A stretch of 64,000 bases of DNA from Thermoanaerobaculum sp964488355. GTDB taxonomy: Bacteria; Acidobacteriota; Thermoanaerobaculia; Thermoanaerobaculales; Thermoanaerobaculaceae. The notes under the pieces were generated by a model that was not told where the DNA came from, searched no databases, and saw only the letters and a list, made by a program, of their open reading frames with translations. The translations under genes and the position numbers were made by a program. Location of the stretch: positions 28,795 through 92,794 of the forward strand of contig CAZAUJ010000011.1 in assembly GCA_964488355.1 (NCBI GenBank), read 5' to 3'. Below are positions 9,554-16,952 of this stretch, in pieces; positions within the stretch are counted from its first letter, which is position 1, and every line of letters begins with the position of its first letter.

Positions 9554-10193
9554 GGCGCCGGCCTTGGCGGCGGCCGTCGGTTGCGTCGGGGTGGTCCCGC
9601 CGCCGGTGGCCAGCGAGCTCCAGCTGCCGGCGGTGAGTTTCCGCGCCCTGTACCGCTTGGAATGCTGCGGCACCTCGCGCCTTTCTTTGGTGGTGGCTGC
9701 TGGCCAGGAGGGGACGGAGCTGCAGGTGGCTGGCGGTCCAGCGGGGGTAGGCCTGACGCTCTGGCTGGGGCAAGGCCAGCTTCTGCAAAGAGGTCCCCAT
9801 GGGTGCACAGTCCGCCTGGCCACCCACGGGTTGCCTTTGACGGGCCAGGTGTCCGTTCCCCTGCAACCGGAAATGATCCTGGCGTTGCTGTCAGGGAGGT
9901 TGCCGGCGGGTGGACAGGCACCCGAACCTGGGTGGTGGCTGCTGGCACAGGGTGGGGGTCGGTGGCGCGTGCGGCTGGTGGCCAACCCGCCGCGCTGGGT
10001 GGAGGCCTGGTGGGAGGAGGGGGAAAACCGCTGGCATCTCCGAGCCACCCGACACCACGGTCGCCTTCCGGGGCGAATCGAGATGGAAGGACCGGGCGAG
10101 CGGTTACAGGTGGAGCTCTTGGAGTTTCGCCCCCAGGCCCAGGTGGCGCCGCCGCCTTGGGTGAGCTGGCCGCGCTGCCAGGAGGAAGGATGA
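9519..10193 (+). CDS. Putative outer-membrane lipoprotein, LolB-like by position
   Basis: 224 residues from a GTG at 9519, preceded by AAGAGGAG. The N-terminus is a lipoprotein signal ending AAAVGC with Cys22. The body is rich in beta-strand-like stretches (PGRIEMEGPGERLQVELLEF near the end), as in LolB/DUF4292 proteins that accept lipoproteins at the outer membrane. Sequence similarity alone is weak. The argument is mainly size, lipobox and position immediately upstream of ispE, the place lolB occupies in gammaproteobacteria. It overlaps the TPR gene by 35 bp and shares an ATGA overlap with ispE, so it is certainly in the operon. An unrelated lipoprotein is possible. Confidence 0.7.
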   Translation: MASWRSWLALVEAPALAAAVGCVGVVPPPVASELQLPAVSFRALYRLECCGTSRLSLVVAAGQEGTELQVAGGPAGVGLTLWLGQGQLLQRGPHGCTVRLATHGLPLTGQVSVPLQPEMILALLSGRLPAGGQAPEPGWWLLAQGGGRWRVRLVANPPRWVEAWWEEGENRWHLRATRHHGRLPGRIEMEGPGERLQVELLEFRPQAQVAPPPWVSWPRCQEEG

Positions 10194-11059
10194 GGCGGCT
10201 GCGCTGCCGGTGCCCGGCCAAGGTGAACGTACACCTGGAAGTGCTGGGGCGGCGCAGCGATGGCTACCACGAGGTGCGTACGCTGCTGATGGCCGTCGGT
10301 CTGTTCGACGAGCTGGTGGCGGAAGAGGCCCCGCCTGGTGTGGTGCAGCTGGAAGTGGAAGGACCAGCGCCGGTGGCGGACAACATCATCCTGCGGGCGG
10401 CCGAGCTGCTGCAGCAAACCAGCGGCGCAAGCTTCGGGGCGCGCCTTTTTTTGCGCAAGCGCATCCCGGTGGCCGCCGGTCTGGGGGGCGGCTCGTCAAA
10501 CGGGGCGGCCGCACTGGTGGTGCTTTCGCGCCTGTGGGGCCTGCCGCTGTCCTGGGAGGCCCTTTTTCCCTTGGCGGCGGCCTTGGGCGCCGATGTGCCC
10601 TATTTCCTTTTGGGCGGGTTGTGCTGGGGCGTGGGACGGGGCGAAGAGGTCTACCCTTTGCCGGACCCGCCACCCTGGTGGGTGGTGCTGGTGCCAGGGC
10701 GCGAAGCGGTGTCCACCGCGACGGTGTACCAATCCCTAGCTGCAGGGCCCTGTCGCCCTTTCCGCCAGGCGACCATTTATCATTGGCTCCTGCGGGGAGG
10801 CCAGTGGCCCTTCGCTGTCTTCGCCAACGATTTGCAGGCGGCGGTGGTGAGCGGGTACCCCTGGGTGGGTGAGGAGCTTACCAGGTTACGGGCCTTTGGG
10901 CCGCTGTTGGCCATGGTTTCGGGCAGCGGGGGCACGGTGTTCGGTCTTTTCCCCAGCGAGCACGAAGCCCGGCAGGCCGCCGAGGCCCTGCGGGAGCGGG
11001 GGGCATTGGCGGTGCCGGTGCTGGGGCGGCGGCGCTCGGCGCTGCTGCGCCCACGTTAG
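10190..11059 (+). CDS. ispE: 4-diphosphocytidyl-2-C-methyl-D-erythritol kinase
   Basis: 289 residues. A GHMP-family kinase phosphorylating CDP-ME at the 2-hydroxyl in the MEP isoprenoid pathway. Visible motifs are the N-terminal CPAKVNVHLEVLGRRSDGYH box and the glycine-rich ATP loop AAGLGGGSSNGAAAL at residues 95-109. A later GSGGTVFGLF segment is the third GHMP motif. The start at 10190 has GGAGGAAGG upstream and overlaps the preceding stop as ATGA. Longer in-frame readings upstream overlap the lipoprotein gene and are rejected. Length is normal for IspE. The order ispE then spoVG recalls the Bacillus ispE-purR-yabJ-spoVG locus. Confidence 0.95.
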   Translation: MRRLRCRCPAKVNVHLEVLGRRSDGYHEVRTLLMAVGLFDELVAEEAPPGVVQLEVEGPAPVADNIILRAAELLQQTSGASFGARLFLRKRIPVAAGLGGGSSNGAAALVVLSRLWGLPLSWEALFPLAAALGADVPYFLLGGLCWGVGRGEEVYPLPDPPPWWVVLVPGREAVSTATVYQSLAAGPCRPFRQATIYHWLLRGGQWPFAVFANDLQAAVVSGYPWVGEELTRLRAFGPLLAMVSGSGGTVFGLFPSEHEARQAAEALRERGALAVPVLGRRRSALLRPR

Positions 11060-11068
11060 GAGGCAACT

Positions 11069-11422
11069 ATGGAAATCACGGAAGTGCGCGTCAACCTCAA
11101 CCGGCAGGGACGGGTGCGGGCCTTTGCCCAGGTGGTGTTCGACAACACGTGGATGGTCAGCGACATTCGTGTGATGGAGGGCAAGGAAGGGACGCTGTAC
11201 GTTGCCCTGCCCTCGCGGCGCCTGCGCAACGGCTCCTTCAAGGATGTGCTCCACCCTCTCACCACCGAGGCTCGCCGGCAGCTGGAGCAGGCGGTGTTGG
11301 CGGAGTATGAGCGCTTGGCCAAAGAGCTGGAGGATCCCTCCATCAATCCCCGGGTGCGGCAGACCCTCCAGCGCCTGCTGACCGAGGCCTATTGGACGGG
11401 CGAAACGGAGGAAGACGAGTAA
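11069..11422 (+). CDS. spoVG: SpoVG family regulatory protein
   Basis: 117 residues. The family signature is clear: MEITEVRVNL at the N-terminus, then a conserved FDNTWMVSDIRVMEG region and LYVALPSRRL followed by a DVLHP motif. SpoVG is a small nucleic-acid-binding regulator widespread well beyond spore formers; nothing here suggests sporulation. AGGAGG precedes the ATG by 5 nt, and the gene lies 9 nt after ispE. The C-terminal 30 residues are acidic and variable, as usual in the family. It is the last gene of the TPR-lipoprotein operon, because a canonical promoter begins 15 nt after its stop. Confidence 0.92.
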   Translation: MEITEVRVNLNRQGRVRAFAQVVFDNTWMVSDIRVMEGKEGTLYVALPSRRLRNGSFKDVLHPLTTEARRQLEQAVLAEYERLAKELEDPSINPRVRQTLQRLLTEAYWTGETEEDE

Positions 11423-11428
11423 CAATTC

Positions 11429-11443
11429 TGTCATAAATTGACA
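11429..11443. promoter_or_regulatory. Operator-like palindrome overlapping the -35 of the cytochrome promoter
   Basis: TGTCA-N5-TGACA, a perfect 5-bp inverted repeat with an AT-only centre, in an AT-rich patch of a GC-rich sequence. Its right arm coincides with the -35 TTGACA. A dimeric CRP/FNR-type or similar regulator could bind here; the regulator is unknown. Confidence 0.35.
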
Positions 11444-11466
11444 CTTCGTGTTCTCTTTCTTAAATT
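11438..11466 (+). promoter_or_regulatory. Sigma70-type promoter of the multihaem cytochrome operon
   Basis: TTGACA (11438-11443), 17-nt spacer, TAAATT (11461-11466), 21 nt upstream of the cytochrome ATG with GAGGGGAGGG between. It is one of the best consensus promoters in the window. Confidence 0.75.
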
Positions 11467-11486
11467 CCCCTTGAGGGGAGGGCCCC

Positions 11487-12686
11487 ATGCGCCCTGGGCC
11501 AATCCTAAGCCTGACACTTTTACCGTCGCTGGCAGCTGCTGCCCTGGCGAGTGAGCCTTGTCTTTCCTGCCACGGCACCGCCGAGGTGCTGGCAGCCGCA
11601 GCGCACGCCTTGGGTGTCCAGCTTCGACCCATCCAGCTGGCCAAGCTGGTGGTGCAGGCGGGGAAGGGAACGGTGCACGATGGGCTGTCGTGCACCGACT
11701 GTCACCCGCGAGCGGTGGACGTACCCCACCCACCCGAAATGGGAAAGGAAAACCCATGCCTGAGCTGCCATCAAAATGCGGGTGAGGAGGTGCAGGCTTC
11801 GGTTCATCGCGACCCCTTGAAGGAGGGCAGCTTTCGTGCCCCCTGCTGGGCCTGCCATACCGCTCATGAGGTGCGACCGCCGGCCGATCCAGCCTCCAGC
11901 TTGGCACCGGCCAACGTGGCTCGGCAGTGCTTGGCCTGCCACAACAAGCAGGAGTACCTGGTGGGCGTGCACGGCCACGGCGTGCAATTGGCGGGGCTGG
12001 ATCTGGCGGCTACCTGTGTGTCGTGCCATGGCGGGCACCGCATCTTGCCTGCCAGCGACCCACGCTCGCCGGTGGCTCGGGCCAACGTGCCAGCCACCTG
12101 TGGTCAGTGCCACCGTCGCGTCAGTGAGGTTTACCTCACGTCGGTCCACGGCGCTCGCCTTCCGGAAAATCAAGACGTGCCCACCTGTGTGGACTGCCAC
12201 GCAGCTCACGGCACCGTGGACCCCCGGCTGCCGCGTTTTCGCAGCCAAAGCCCCGAGCTGTGTGCCCGTTGCCACGCGGATCGTGAGCTGGCACGCAAAT
12301 ACGGGCTGCGGGCTGAGGTGTTTGACAGCTACGTGGCCGACTTCCACGGCACCACGGCCGAGCTTTTCCGTTCTCTTTCACCCGACCAGCCCATGAACAA
12401 AGCTGTTTGTTACGACTGCCACGGTTACCACGATGTGGAGTCGGTGCGGCAGGCGGGTACGGCACAGGTACAGAAGCGCTTGTTGGTGCGGTGTCAGGTC
12501 TGCCACCCGCAGGCTACCGAGCGCTTTCTTTCCGCCTGGACCGCCCATTACCGGCCAGATCGCCAGCACTATCCGGTGATCTACTATGTGCGCCTGTTCT
12601 ATCGAGTGCTCATCCCCACCACCGTGGGGTTTTTCCTGCTTTATATCGGCCTGGATGTGTGGGGCCAAAAACGACGGCGGGGGTGA
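11487..12686 (+). CDS. Eleven-haem membrane-anchored cytochrome c
   Basis: 399 residues with a signal peptide (LLPSLAAAALA) and eleven CxxCH haem-binding motifs: CLSCH, CTDCH, CLSCH, CWACH, CLACH, CVSCH, CGQCH, CVDCH, CARCH, CYDCH and CQVCH. Many extra histidines can serve as distal ligands. A single C-terminal transmembrane segment (residues about 370-390) with a short basic KRRR tail anchors the haem domain on the periplasmic face. The next gene is a cytochrome b, so the pair looks like a quinol:cytochrome c module analogous to Geobacter Cbc-type complexes. That comparison is inference. GAGGGGAGGG fixes the start. Function in electron transport is firm; direction of flow and partner are unknown. 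Confidence 0.93.
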   Translation: MRPGPILSLTLLPSLAAAALASEPCLSCHGTAEVLAAAAHALGVQLRPIQLAKLVVQAGKGTVHDGLSCTDCHPRAVDVPHPPEMGKENPCLSCHQNAGEEVQASVHRDPLKEGSFRAPCWACHTAHEVRPPADPASSLAPANVARQCLACHNKQEYLVGVHGHGVQLAGLDLAATCVSCHGGHRILPASDPRSPVARANVPATCGQCHRRVSEVYLTSVHGARLPENQDVPTCVDCHAAHGTVDPRLPRFRSQSPELCARCHADRELARKYGLRAEVFDSYVADFHGTTAELFRSLSPDQPMNKAVCYDCHGYHDVESVRQAGTAQVQKRLLVRCQVCHPQATERFLSAWTAHYRPDRQHYPVIYYVRLFYRVLIPTTVGFFLLYIGLDVWGQKRRRG

Positions 12687-12689
12687 GCC

Positions 12690-13478
12690 ATGGGCGGCCA
12701 GAAGGGCATCCGTCGCTTTTCTGCGTGGCAAGTAATCCAGCACGGCATTCTGGTCGTATGCTTTACCGGCTTGGCCCTCACCGGCTTGCCGCAGAAGTTC
12801 CCTGAGGCCACCTGGGCCAAGGGCTTGATTCTGCTCTTTGGCGGGGTGGAGCGGGCGCGCTGGGTGCATCAACTTTTGGGAACGATCATGGCGGTGCAGC
12901 TGCTGGGGCACAGCCTGGAGCTGTTGTGGCTGCACCTGGTGCGTCGCTACCCGTTGACCATGCTGCCGCGTTTGGTCGACCTGCAGCACTTTTTCCACCA
13001 GGTGCGCTACAACCTGGGGCTGGAGCAGGCACCCCCGCGTATGGATCGCTACACCTTTGCCGAGAAGGTCGAGTACCTGGCCCTCATTTGGGGGGCCGTG
13101 CTGATGGTGGGCACCGGTTTGATCCTCCTGTACCCGGTGCGCTGGAGCAACCTGCTCACGGGCGAGTGGATCATTGCTGCCAAGGTGGCCCACGGTGGCG
13201 AGGCGATCTTGGCCGTCTTGTCCGTTCTCACCTGGCATAGCTACTTTGTTCATTTTCGCCACTTCAACCGTTCCATGCTCACGGGCTACTTGGAGGAGGA
13301 AGTTTACGCCGAGGAGCACCCCCTGGAGCTGGAGCGCCTGCGCCGCGGCCAGCTGCCTGAGCCCGCGCCGGTGCAGCCGCTGCGCTTCCTGCTGTTCTTG
13401 CTCCTAGCGGCGGGGCTGGTGGGGGGAAGCTTGTTGCTGCTGGCCTGGCTTCGGTGGATGGTGCCGGCACAGCTATGA
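12690..13478 (+). CDS. Membrane dihaem cytochrome b subunit
   Basis: 262 residues, with four conserved hydrophobic segments plus a fifth C-terminal one (about 235-255). Candidate haem b ligands lie in or beside the membrane helices: His18 in WQVIQHG, His60 in RWVHQLLG, His74, His168 in KVAHGGEA and His183. This is the pattern of cytochrome b561/formate dehydrogenase gamma-like quinone-reactive subunits. A soluble loop of roughly 50 residues lies between helices two and three. The ATG is 3 nt after the stop of the 11-haem gene and is preceded by GGGGGTGA, so the two are co-translated. The likely role is exchanging electrons between the quinone pool and the 11-haem cytochrome. Confidence 0.88.
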   Translation: MGGQKGIRRFSAWQVIQHGILVVCFTGLALTGLPQKFPEATWAKGLILLFGGVERARWVHQLLGTIMAVQLLGHSLELLWLHLVRRYPLTMLPRLVDLQHFFHQVRYNLGLEQAPPRMDRYTFAEKVEYLALIWGAVLMVGTGLILLYPVRWSNLLTGEWIIAAKVAHGGEAILAVLSVLTWHSYFVHFRHFNRSMLTGYLEEEVYAEEHPLELERLRRGQLPEPAPVQPLRFLLFLLLAAGLVGGSLLLLAWLRWMVPAQL

Positions 13479-13494
13479 GAATTTCCTGGCATTC

Positions 13495-13523
13495 TTGCAC
13501 TAGTTTTCACAAGGGTGTATATT
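13495..13523 (+). promoter_or_regulatory. Sigma70-type promoter before the tetrahaem cytochrome
   Basis: TTGCAC (13495-13500), 17-nt spacer, TATATT (13518-13523), followed by GAGGAGG and the ATG at 13552. It gives the second half of the cytochrome cluster its own transcript. Confidence 0.7.
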
Positions 13524-13551
13524 GGCGCTGGGGGGGACCTGAGGAGGTACG

Positions 13552-13986
13552 ATGAACCCGATGGCCACATCCAGCTCGCTAGCCCTCGCCGTGCTTCTGG
13601 CCTCTGCTAGCTGGGCGCAGCACGCTTACGTAGGAGCCGACAAGTGTAAGATGTGCCACAAGCTGCAGTACGACTCGTGGTTGGCCACCAAGCACGCCAA
13701 GGCTTTGGAAACGGCCCGCACCTCCAGCAAATGGGCATTGGACGATAGCTGTCTGGCCTGTCATGCCACCAACAACGACGAGGATCTGGCGGGGGTTCAG
13801 TGCGAGGCCTGTCATGGTCCGGGCTCCGATTACAAGGCGATGTCCATCATGAAGGACCGGGAAAAGGCGGTGGCCAACGGCTTGGTAATCCCCACCCAAG
13901 CCACCTGCGACCGCTGTCACGATGGGAAGGACCACCACAAGAAGGTGACCTTTGACCGCAGCTTGGTGCACGCCCACAAGAAGTAA
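13552..13986 (+). CDS. Tetrahaem cytochrome c554-like protein
   Basis: 144 residues with a signal peptide ending ASASWAQ. Four CxxCH motifs are present (CKMCH, CLACH, CEACH, CDRCH). The opening YVGADKCKMCHKLQYDSW followed by TKHAKA matches the cytochrome c554 family, whose members are small periplasmic electron shuttles. GAGGAGG stands 4 nt before the ATG at 13552; a second ATG at 13561 is less well spaced. In this cluster it probably carries electrons between the membrane module and the large multihaem protein encoded next. It is much smaller than Nitrosomonas c554, so only the fold is implied, not hydroxylamine chemistry. Confidence 0.9.
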   Translation: MNPMATSSSLALAVLLASASWAQHAYVGADKCKMCHKLQYDSWLATKHAKALETARTSSKWALDDSCLACHATNNDEDLAGVQCEACHGPGSDYKAMSIMKDREKAVANGLVIPTQATCDRCHDGKDHHKKVTFDRSLVHAHKK

Positions 13987-14048
13987 GCGGCGGGCTGGGA
14001 TTGCAAGGAAGGAAAAGGAAAAGAAAAAGCGTTGCCGGAGGGGCCACG

Positions 14049-15998
14049 GTGGCACAAAAAACCAAACAACGGATGAGCTGGGGACGGCGCCTGCAGCTGG
14101 CGGCGGTGGTGGTGGCGGTCATCGCCGCCCTGTTTTTTGGCTTTTTGGAGTACACGCAGAGGCCACAATTTTGCGTCACCTGTCACTACATGGGGCCCTA
14201 CTACAAGTCCTGGGAAGAGTCCTCGCACAACCAGGTGAACTGCCTCAAGTGCCACTACCCTCCAGGGTTCAAGTCGGTTGTGCGCGCCAAGATCGTGGCC
14301 ATCTCGCAGGTGGTGCAGTACGTGACCAAAACCTACGGCACCAAGCCTTGGGCGGAGGTAGAGGACGCCGCCTGCCTGCGCTCCGGCTGCCACGACACGC
14401 GCCTGTTGGCAGGCACGGTGCCCTTTGGTCCGGACGGCACCATTCGCTTTGACCACGCTCATCACCTGAAGGACCTCAAGCGTGGCAAGCAGCTTCGTTG
14501 CACCTCGTGCCACGCGCAGATTGTCCAGGGCCAACATCTCACCGTTACCCCTTCGACCTGCTTCCTTTGCCATTTCAAGCAGGTGGAGTGGGGGCAGAAT
14601 CTTTCGCGCTGCCAAACCTGCCATGACGTGAGCAAGATTCCGGCCACGCGCTTCGATCACAAACACGTTTTGGCCAACAAGGTTGACTGCCAGCGGTGCC
14701 ACGGCGACATCACCCGCGGCACCGGCGAGGTCCCCCGCCAGCATTGCCTTTCCTGCCACAACGAGGCTGATCGGCTGGCTCAGTACGACAACCTGGAGCT
14801 CATCCACAGCACGCACGTGACCAGGCACAAGGTGGAGTGCTCGGAGTGCCACATCGAGATCACCCACCGGACGCGCAAAGTGTCATCGGCTGAGGGGCTC
14901 AACTGCAGGGACTGCCACTCAGGAACCCACCAGAACCAGCTGCGCCTCTTCGTTGGCGCTTCAGCGGCCGAGCCGCACCGGCCGCCTGAACCCAGCCCCA
15001 TGTACCAGGTGAACGTGCACTGTGTGGGTTGCCACACCAACGAGCAGGCCCTCATGGATGGGGGCACGGTGCGCGCCACCACGCCCGAGTCCTGCGATAC
15101 CTGCCATAGCCCTGGCTACGGCAGAATCTTGCAGGATTGGCGCCAGCTTCTGGCCAGGCGGCTTCCCGAAACCGAGGAGGCCGTGTCCCAGGCAAGGAAG
15201 CTGGCAGGGCGCCGTGCTCCGGCGCAGGAGCAGCTGCGGCTGGCCACCGCCAAGCTGGAGGAGGTCAAGTCGGGCCACGGCGTGCACAACATTGGCTTCG
15301 CCATGGCGCTGTTGGCGGAAGCCCAGCAGGCAGCGGCGGAGGCGGCGCGGCAGGTGAGGGGCAACCTCGCCGTTTCCGGTGTACCGGAGGCGCAGTGGAT
15401 GCGAGCCAACGAGTGCCGTCTCTGCCACCTTAGCCCACCCAGCGAAACCTTGACCTTTGCCGGCAAGCCTTTTCCCCACGGTGCGCACGCAGCTAAGGTG
15501 GACCCCTGCACCACCTGCCACACGCCTCGCTCCGATCACGGCAAGACCATCCTCAAGCCTGAGGACTGCAGCAGCTGCCACGGGGGCATCGAAATGCCCC
15601 ACCCTCCCGGTTTCCGTGCCCAGGCGAAAGCGGTGCTGCAACGGGTGGGCTTGGCCACCTGTACCAACTGCCACCAGGGGGAGCGGGCCGAAGCTTGCCA
15701 GCCTTGCCACCGGACTCCAGCCGACCGAGCGGTGGATGGTGTGACCTTCAGCCACGCCAAGCACTTGTCCCATGAGAAGATCCGTTGCCCCGCATGTCAC
15801 AGCTCGCTGGCTGAGCACGGCAAAACCACGGTCACCAAGACCCAGTGCATCGCCTGCCACGGAGGGATAGGAATGCCCCACCCCAGGGATTGGGCGGAGG
15901 TGCACCCGGAGGTGGCTCGCCAAAGGGGCGTGGGCTCCTGCGAAAAATGTCATCGGGGCGGCATGGAAAACGAGCTCTGTGCTGGCTGCCACGGCTAG
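14049..15998 (+). CDS. Giant NapC/NirT-headed multihaem cytochrome c (20 CxxCH plus one CX4CH)
   Basis: 649 residues from a GTG at 14049, chosen because GGAGGGG lies 6 nt upstream; a TTG at 14001 in frame has a lysine-rich lead and is less likely. One transmembrane helix (residues about 14-33) is followed by a NapC/NirT-like start, FCVTCHYMGPYYKSWEESS. I count 20 CxxCH motifs and one CX4CH (CLRSGCH), so up to 21 haems. Between motifs 12 and 13 is a roughly 90-residue helical, haem-free stretch rich in Ala, Glu and Gln, which separates two haem-rich halves. The C-terminal half contains two similar repeats ending SCHGGIEMPHP and ACHGGIGMPHP. It is likely an inner-membrane-tethered wire reaching across the periplasm. 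Confidence 0.9.
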   Translation: MAQKTKQRMSWGRRLQLAAVVVAVIAALFFGFLEYTQRPQFCVTCHYMGPYYKSWEESSHNQVNCLKCHYPPGFKSVVRAKIVAISQVVQYVTKTYGTKPWAEVEDAACLRSGCHDTRLLAGTVPFGPDGTIRFDHAHHLKDLKRGKQLRCTSCHAQIVQGQHLTVTPSTCFLCHFKQVEWGQNLSRCQTCHDVSKIPATRFDHKHVLANKVDCQRCHGDITRGTGEVPRQHCLSCHNEADRLAQYDNLELIHSTHVTRHKVECSECHIEITHRTRKVSSAEGLNCRDCHSGTHQNQLRLFVGASAAEPHRPPEPSPMYQVNVHCVGCHTNEQALMDGGTVRATTPESCDTCHSPGYGRILQDWRQLLARRLPETEEAVSQARKLAGRRAPAQEQLRLATAKLEEVKSGHGVHNIGFAMALLAEAQQAAAEAARQVRGNLAVSGVPEAQWMRANECRLCHLSPPSETLTFAGKPFPHGAHAAKVDPCTTCHTPRSDHGKTILKPEDCSSCHGGIEMPHPPGFRAQAKAVLQRVGLATCTNCHQGERAEACQPCHRTPADRAVDGVTFSHAKHLSHEKIRCPACHSSLAEHGKTTVTKTQCIACHGGIGMPHPRDWAEVHPEVARQRGVGSCEKCHRGGMENELCAGCHG

Positions 15999-16025
15999 TT
16001 CAACCCGCTTTTTTGCCCCTTTCGC

Positions 16026-16031
16026 TACAAT
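16026..16031 (+). promoter_or_regulatory. -10 element TACAAT of a leaderless gene
   Basis: TACAAT preceded by CGC, with exactly 6 nt to the GTG at 16038. No ribosome site is present, so transcription should start at or next to the start codon. Confidence 0.6.
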
Positions 16032-16037
16032 GCGTAG

Positions 16038-16952
16038 GTGATGCGCTCGAAGCCTTGGCCAGCCCCCCTGCGCCACGGTGACCTGGTGGGGGTTTGGGCG
16101 CCGGCGAGTCCCCCGCGCGAGGAGGAGGTGGCGAGAGGCCTGCAAGTGTTGGAAGCGGCGGGCCTGCGGGTTTCTCTGGCCAGCAACCTGCGAGCCACAA
16201 AGCTTTACCTGGCGGGCAGCGACGAGGCCCGCCTGGCCGGCCTGCAGGAGCTTTTGCAGGCGGGGGTGAAGGCTCTTTGGGCGGTGCGCGGTGGCTACGG
16301 GGTCATGCGCCTGCTGCCGCGGATCCCTTGGGACCAACTGGCCAGCTGGGGTGGGTGGCTGGTGGGTTACTCAGACCTCACCGCGTTGCACTGCGCCGCC
16401 TGCTCCCGCTTTCCGCGGGTGACGATCCACGGTCCCATGGTGACGGCCTTGGGCCGTTCGCCGCAAGCGACCGCTCGCGTGTTGGCCATGGTCCAGGGGG
16501 AGCGGCCCCAGGTGCTGTTCCGCTTTTCCTCCCGAGCAGTGCTGCGGGGCGGGCGCGCCTCAGGGGTACTCTTGGGCGGGAATTTGTCTCTTTTGGCTTC
16601 CCTGGTGGGCACGCCGTATGAGCCGCCCTGGGAGGGAGCGGTGCTGGCGTTGGAGGACGTGGGCGAGCCCGGGTACCGCTTGGACCGGCTGCTTACCCAG
16701 CTGGCCTTGGCTGGCAAGCTGGAGCGCCTGGCCGGGGTGCTGGTAGGAGGGCTGAGCCGGTGCGGACGGGGGGAAGCTGGGTTCCGGAAGGCCTTTGCCG
16801 AGAGGCTGTTGGAGCTTACCCCGTCCCATGGCCCGGTGGTGATGGGTTTGCCTTTCGGCCACCTGCGGCGCAACCTGGCGTTTCCTGTGGGCGCGGCGGT
16901 GGTCTTGGACACAGATACGGGAACGGTGCGCTTGGAGGAAGAGGGTGATTAA
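16038..16952 (+). CDS. ldcA: LD-carboxypeptidase (peptidase family S66)
   Basis: 304 residues. Family S66 enzymes cleave L,D-peptide bonds in murein peptides during cell-wall recycling; MccF homologues also degrade microcin C. Motifs seen are VWAPAS near residue 20, WAVRGGYGVMRLL at 81-93, GYSDLTALH with the predicted nucleophile Ser112, then HGPM and a C-terminal LPFGH histidine. These form the Ser-Glu-His set typical of the family. The start may be GTG 16038 or the adjacent ATG 16041; GTG lies 6 nt after the -10 hexamer and would be leaderless. No signal peptide is seen, so it is cytoplasmic. It overlaps the next gene by 8 bp. Confidence 0.9.
   Translation: MMRSKPWPAPLRHGDLVGVWAPASPPREEEVARGLQVLEAAGLRVSLASNLRATKLYLAGSDEARLAGLQELLQAGVKALWAVRGGYGVMRLLPRIPWDQLASWGGWLVGYSDLTALHCAACSRFPRVTIHGPMVTALGRSPQATARVLAMVQGERPQVLFRFSSRAVLRGGRASGVLLGGNLSLLASLVGTPYEPPWEGAVLALEDVGEPGYRLDRLLTQLALAGKLERLAGVLVGGLSRCGRGEAGFRKAFAERLLELTPSHGPVVMGLPFGHLRRNLAFPVGAAVVLDTDTGTVRLEEEGD

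Noticed and set aside
13970..14050. TTG at 14001 as start of the giant cytochrome
   Set aside because: It adds a lysine-rich lead with no ribosome site; GTG 14049 has GGAGGGG 6 nt upstream and a normal N-terminus before the membrane helix.
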